Below are positions 7,098 to 9,284 of a DNA stretch of 9,284 nucleotides, piece after piece. This DNA is from Bacillota bacterium. GTDB taxonomy: Bacteria; Bacillota; Clostridia; Christensenellales; Aristaeellaceae. Under the pieces are notes generated by a model. It had not been told where the DNA came from. It saw only the letters and a program-made list of their open reading frames with translations, and did not search any database. The DNA lies in the NCBI GenBank assembly GCA_023411175.1, contig JAEYPB010000059.1:1-9284 (forward strand), written 5' to 3'. A program made the translations under genes and the position numbers. Every line of letters starts with the position of its first letter. Position 1 is the stretch's first letter.

Positions 7098-7622
7098 CTA
7101 TCCCATCGCCAGCTGCGGCAGAAGCAGGTTGTTGAAGGAGAACTTCTCCTCCATGGTGGTCTTGAGCGTCGCCATGTACTGGCCCAGCTGGGAGAGCGCG
7201 TTGTCGGTACTCTGCCCCTTCACCACCAGCTTTTCAATGTCGTCCAGCGCCAGGTTGATCTGCCGGTAGAGGTTTTCGTCCACAATCGAAGCGCTTTGCC
7301 CGTACTGGCTTACCAGTACCTCGTTGAAGGAGTTCGCGGCGTACAGATACTGCCGCATGCCGGGCACCACCTCGCCCGCGAGATCGACGCTCGGCAGGCT
7401 GGCCTGATCGAACGTCCTCAGCGCCATATTGAGGTCGGTCTGGATGTGCCCGGCCATCAGGTTGTAGCCGGCCTCCAGGCGTTTTGCGCGCTGGGTCAGC
7501 AGAATACTGACCACCGAAAGCGCGATGGCAAGCGCAGCGAACACCGCGACGGTCGCATACACCGGATACAGCGTTGACCGGTGCGCGGTGGCGCGGGGGC
7601 GCTTCAAGCGAAAAAACCGCAT
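7098..7622 (-). CDS. Unrecognised single-span membrane protein
   Basis: I do not recognise the family. The 174-residue product begins with a basic cytoplasmic stretch (MRFFRLKRPRATAHR), then one hydrophobic span (about residues 19-43, rich in Ala, Val, Leu and Ile). This is followed by about 130 residues with helical character (for example 44-73 and 117-160). There is no cysteine and no clear signal peptidase site, so it is best read as an N-in, C-out anchored protein. The layout resembles the helical sensor part of chemoreceptor-like or histidine kinase-like proteins, but without any signalling domain; that is resemblance only. The ATG is preceded on its strand by AGAAGGG, about 9 bases away, which supports the start. 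It is transcribed alone, facing rpe and diverging from the aldolase-like gene. A start upstream in another frame (to 7668) gives no sensible protein. Confidence 0.8.
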   Translation of the reverse strand: MRFFRLKRPRATAHRSTLYPVYATVAVFAALAIALSVVSILLTQRAKRLEAGYNLMAGHIQTDLNMALRTFDQASLPSVDLAGEVVPGMRQYLYAANSFNEVLVSQYGQSASIVDENLYRQINLALDDIEKLVVKGQSTDNALSQLGQYMATLKTTMEEKFSFNNLLLPQLAMG

Positions 7623-7698
7623 AACTCAATTCCCTTCTGTATACATTGGGTCGGCTGCATATCCACACATTCGGGAGATATTTGTAAATATTCTACAT

Positions 7699-7729
7699 AT
7701 TATAGAAATATTCCTGCCACCGTTTTAAA
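7699..7729 (-). promoter_or_regulatory. Candidate promoter of the membrane protein gene
   Basis: On the - strand a perfect TATAAT -10 box lies at 7704-7699. The best -35 candidate is TTTAAA (4 of 6 to TTGACA) at 7729-7724, with a long 19-base spacer, so the -35 match is weak. Transcription would begin near 7692 and leave a leader of about 70 bases. Imperfect inverted repeats (TTCTA at 7691-7695 with TAGAA at 7703-7707) flank the -10 box. The -10 is convincing, the rest tentative. Confidence 0.5.
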
Positions 7730-7762
7730 CATCATGCAAAATATACTATACACCATGCACGC

Positions 7763-7783
7763 ATATGCATCTCGGGTGCATAT
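7763..7783. promoter_or_regulatory. Candidate operator: palindrome with 7-bp arms
   Basis: ATATGCA (7763-7769) and TGCATAT (7777-7783) form perfect 7-bp inverted arms around a 7-base centre. The arm centres are about 14 bases apart, a typical shape for a dimeric helix-turn-helix repressor site. It lies just downstream of the possible rightward -10 at 7742 and about 130 bases before the aldolase-like gene. Another TGCATAT stands at 7656-7662 and another ATGCA at 7734-7738. No regulator gene is in the window, and the binding protein is unknown. Confidence 0.45.
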
Positions 7784-7910
7784 TTTCGTCAAAGTGCACA
7801 ATAAGCCCAGAAAATGGAAATTAAGCGGGATTGCGGCGAAAACGAGCTTCCGGCAGGAATTTGGGCGCACGGTGAAGAATCAGATCAGAGCATGGAAAGG
7901 GGGCTAAAAT

Positions 7911-9200
7911 ATGCGATTTGATCTATTGCACCCGGCGGATCAGCTGGTGATGTTGATGGAGCGCATCTACCACTACGGAATGACGACCACCTCCGGCGGC
8001 AATCTGTCCATCCGGGACGACAACGGGGACATCTGGATCACCCCGTCCGGCATCGACAAGGCCAGCCTGACCAGAAACGATATCATCCAAGTCAAGCCCG
8101 ACGGCGCGCTGATCGGCCCGCACAAGCCCTCGGTGGAGCTGCCCTTTCACCGGGAGATTTACCGCGTGCGCCCGGATCTCAAGGGCATCGTCCACGCGCA
8201 CCCGCCGACGCTGGTGGCCTTTTCGCTGGCTCGGAAAATTCCAAACGTCCGCCTGGTGCCCAACGCGGCGCTGGTGTGCGGCGAAGTGGGCATGGCGAAG
8301 TACGACGTGCCCGGCAGCGAGCAGCTTGGCCGGAACATCGCGCTGGAGTTCGAAAAGGGGCACAACACGGTGCTGCTTGAAAACCACGGCGTGGTCTGCG
8401 GCGGCCGGGACGTGTTCCGCGCCTTCATGGCATTTGAGACGCTGGACTTCTGCGGCCGGCTCGAAATCGACGCCAACAAGCTGGGCACGCCCCGGACGCT
8501 GACCGATGCCGAAATTCAGCTTGACAGCTCCAAATCGCACCCGCCGCTGGACGCCTTCGTACCCGGCATCTTCTCTAGTGAGGAGCGCGCCGCCCGCCGC
8601 GACATGTGCAAGCTGATTCACCGCGCCTACGACCAGAAGCTGTTCACCAGCACCCAGGGCACGTTCTCCCAGCGCCTCACGGACGGCTCGTTCCTAATCA
8701 CACCTTACATGAAGGACCGGAAGTATCTGGACATCGAGGACCTGGTGCGCATCAAGGGCGGCATGTGCGAGACGGGCAAGACGCCCAGCCGGTCGGCGCT
8801 GCTCCATGAGCGCATCTACGCGCTTCACCCGGAGATCGGCTCGGTCATCATCGCCCATCCGCCGGCCATCATGGCCTTCGCGGTGACCGAGGTACCCTTC
8901 GATTCCCGCCTGATCCCGGAGAGCTACATCATGCTGCGCAGCGTCCCGAGGCTCCCCTACGCCTCCAGCACGCTGGATGTGGAGGGCACGGCCCGTGCCT
9001 TCTCGCATACGTCGCCGGTCATCATCGTGGACAACCAGTGCGCCATCGTGTCCGGCGCGTCGCTCCTCAACGCATTCGACCGGCTGGAGGTCCTTGAATA
9101 CAGCGCCGCCGCGGTCATCGCGTCGAAGGATCTGGGCGGCGTGGTGCCCATCAGTCCCGAGGAAGTCGAAGCCATCGAGGTGGCGTTCAATTTGAAATAA
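7911..9200 (+). CDS. Tandem class II aldolase/adducin domain protein with degenerate second domain
   Basis: Class II aldolase/adducin proteins split or epimerise sugar phosphates (fuculose-1-phosphate aldolase, ribulose-5-phosphate 4-epimerase) or dehydrate methylthioribulose phosphate, using a divalent metal. The 429 residues contain two copies of the fold, about 5-190 and 225-405. Copy 1 has TSGGNLSIR (27-35), ITPSG (43-47), the catalytic glutamate E76 in KPSVELPFH, metal ligands H95 and H97 in HAHPP, and H159 in ENHG. Copy 2 aligns well in framework (TQGTFSQR, FLITPY, IIAHPPAIMAF, VDNQCAIVSG), but E76 is replaced by S295, H95 by I314 and H159 by Q376; only H316 remains. Copy 1 could be active and copy 2 structural or regulatory. 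The Tyr of fuculose aldolases near copy-1 residue 115 appears to be Leu, so fuculose phosphate is not a safe substrate guess. It is a single gene with a strong ribosome site, with no sugar kinase or isomerase beside it. Confidence 0.85.
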   Translation: MRFDLLHPADQLVMLMERIYHYGMTTTSGGNLSIRDDNGDIWITPSGIDKASLTRNDIIQVKPDGALIGPHKPSVELPFHREIYRVRPDLKGIVHAHPPTLVAFSLARKIPNVRLVPNAALVCGEVGMAKYDVPGSEQLGRNIALEFEKGHNTVLLENHGVVCGGRDVFRAFMAFETLDFCGRLEIDANKLGTPRTLTDAEIQLDSSKSHPPLDAFVPGIFSSEERAARRDMCKLIHRAYDQKLFTSTQGTFSQRLTDGSFLITPYMKDRKYLDIEDLVRIKGGMCETGKTPSRSALLHERIYALHPEIGSVIIAHPPAIMAFAVTEVPFDSRLIPESYIMLRSVPRLPYASSTLDVEGTARAFSHTSPVIIVDNQCAIVSGASLLNAFDRLEVLEYSAAAVIASKDLGGVVPISPEEVEAIEVAFNLK

Positions 9201-9218
9201 TGCTCGTTGTATGACGAA

Positions 9219-9277
9219 GCGCCCCGCCGTTTTGGCCGGCGCGTAAAAGCATAAAAAAACCAGCGGGTTTTTTTTTT
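9219..9277 (+). terminator. Terminator-like hairpins after the aldolase-like gene
   Basis: Two elements lie within 80 bases of the stop codon. First, a GC hairpin at 9219-9242 (GCGCC with GGCGC, then GCC with GGC, loop GTTTT, with a small internal C bulge) that has no U tract after it. Second, AAAAAAACC (9253-9261) pairs with GGTTTTTTT (9266-9274) around the loop AGCG and runs into ten T residues (9268-9277). The second is the likely intrinsic terminator; its A-rich 5' arm could also serve a gene coming from the right. Confidence 0.7.
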
Positions 9278-9284
9278 CGAAAGG

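Larger units (their letters stand above)
7623..7910. other. Divergent intergenic region, AT-rich in the middle
   Basis: These 288 bases separate the - strand membrane protein gene from the + strand aldolase-like gene. The part from about 7678 to 7800 is clearly AT-rich against a GC-rich background, as expected for promoters and operators. It contains a TATAAT box facing left, a possible rightward -10 (TATACT, 7742-7747) with no good -35 match at the right distance, and a palindrome at 7763-7783. From 7784 to 7910 I see an untranslated leader without a recognisable riboswitch; it ends in the ribosome site AAAGGGGG (7896-7903), 7 bases before the ATG at 7911. I find no convincing small gene or RNA. 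Confidence 0.7.

Noticed and set aside
7234..7668. Alternative 144-residue frame on the - strand overlapping the membrane protein gene
   Set aside because: It is Arg/Pro/Gly-rich without a plausible fold, while the other frame gives a clean membrane span, a ribosome site and a stop next to the terminator.
7581..7907. 108-residue + strand frame through the intergenic region, and a shorter version from 7755
   Set aside because: It runs over the promoter-like AT-rich region, has no ribosome site at its starts, overlaps the - strand gene, and its product has no recognisable features.
7784..7910. Riboswitch or leader RNA before the aldolase-like gene
   Set aside because: Only short inverted repeats such as TTCC/GGAA (7848-7859) are seen; no known riboswitch core or leader terminator is recognisable.

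Overview
This looks like a chromosomal stretch of a high-GC member of the Firmicutes, most likely class Clostridia. The main evidence is gene order: rsmB - rlmN - PP2C phosphatase (prpC/stp) - PASTA kinase (prkC) - rsgA - rpe is a signature Firmicutes cluster. Codon use is strongly GC-biased, with open shadow frames on both strands. An order such as Oscillospirales or Christensenellales is only a guess. No mobile element, CRISPR array, tRNA or rRNA is visible.

Region 1 (1-7026) is a six-gene operon on the + strand. Every junction overlaps: ATGA, GTGA, ATGA, GTGA, then an 8-base overlap into rpe. This suggests tight translational coupling. It combines ribosome maturation and modification (RsmB for 16S rRNA, RlmN for 23S rRNA and tRNA, RsgA for 30S assembly) with a reversible Ser/Thr phosphorylation pair (PrpC/PrkC) that senses the cell wall, and ends with ribulose-phosphate 3-epimerase. 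rsmB is cut by the left edge of the window. Its visible 5' part is five 96-bp tandem repeats encoding a basic, Gly/Arg/Pro/Asn-rich, probably disordered tail ahead of the normal RsmB domains. thiN, which often follows rpe in Firmicutes, is absent; a strong GC hairpin (7050-7083) closes the operon.

Region 2 (7098-7622, - strand) is a convergent gene for an unrecognised single-span membrane protein with a helical extracytoplasmic part. It shares the terminator hairpin with rpe.

Region 3 (7623-7910) is a divergent intergenic region, AT-rich in its middle (about 7678-7800). It holds a perfect TATAAT box facing the membrane-protein gene and a palindrome with perfect 7-bp arms (7763-7783) on the side of the rightward gene.

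Region 4 (7911-9200) encodes a 429-aa protein made of two tandem class II aldolase/adducin domains. The first keeps the metal-binding histidines and catalytic glutamate; the second has lost most of them. Terminator-like hairpins follow at 9219-9277.

The operon is ordinary housekeeping in content. The parts that deserve attention are the repeat tail on RsmB, the aldolase with a degenerate second half, and the divergent control region between the last two genes.
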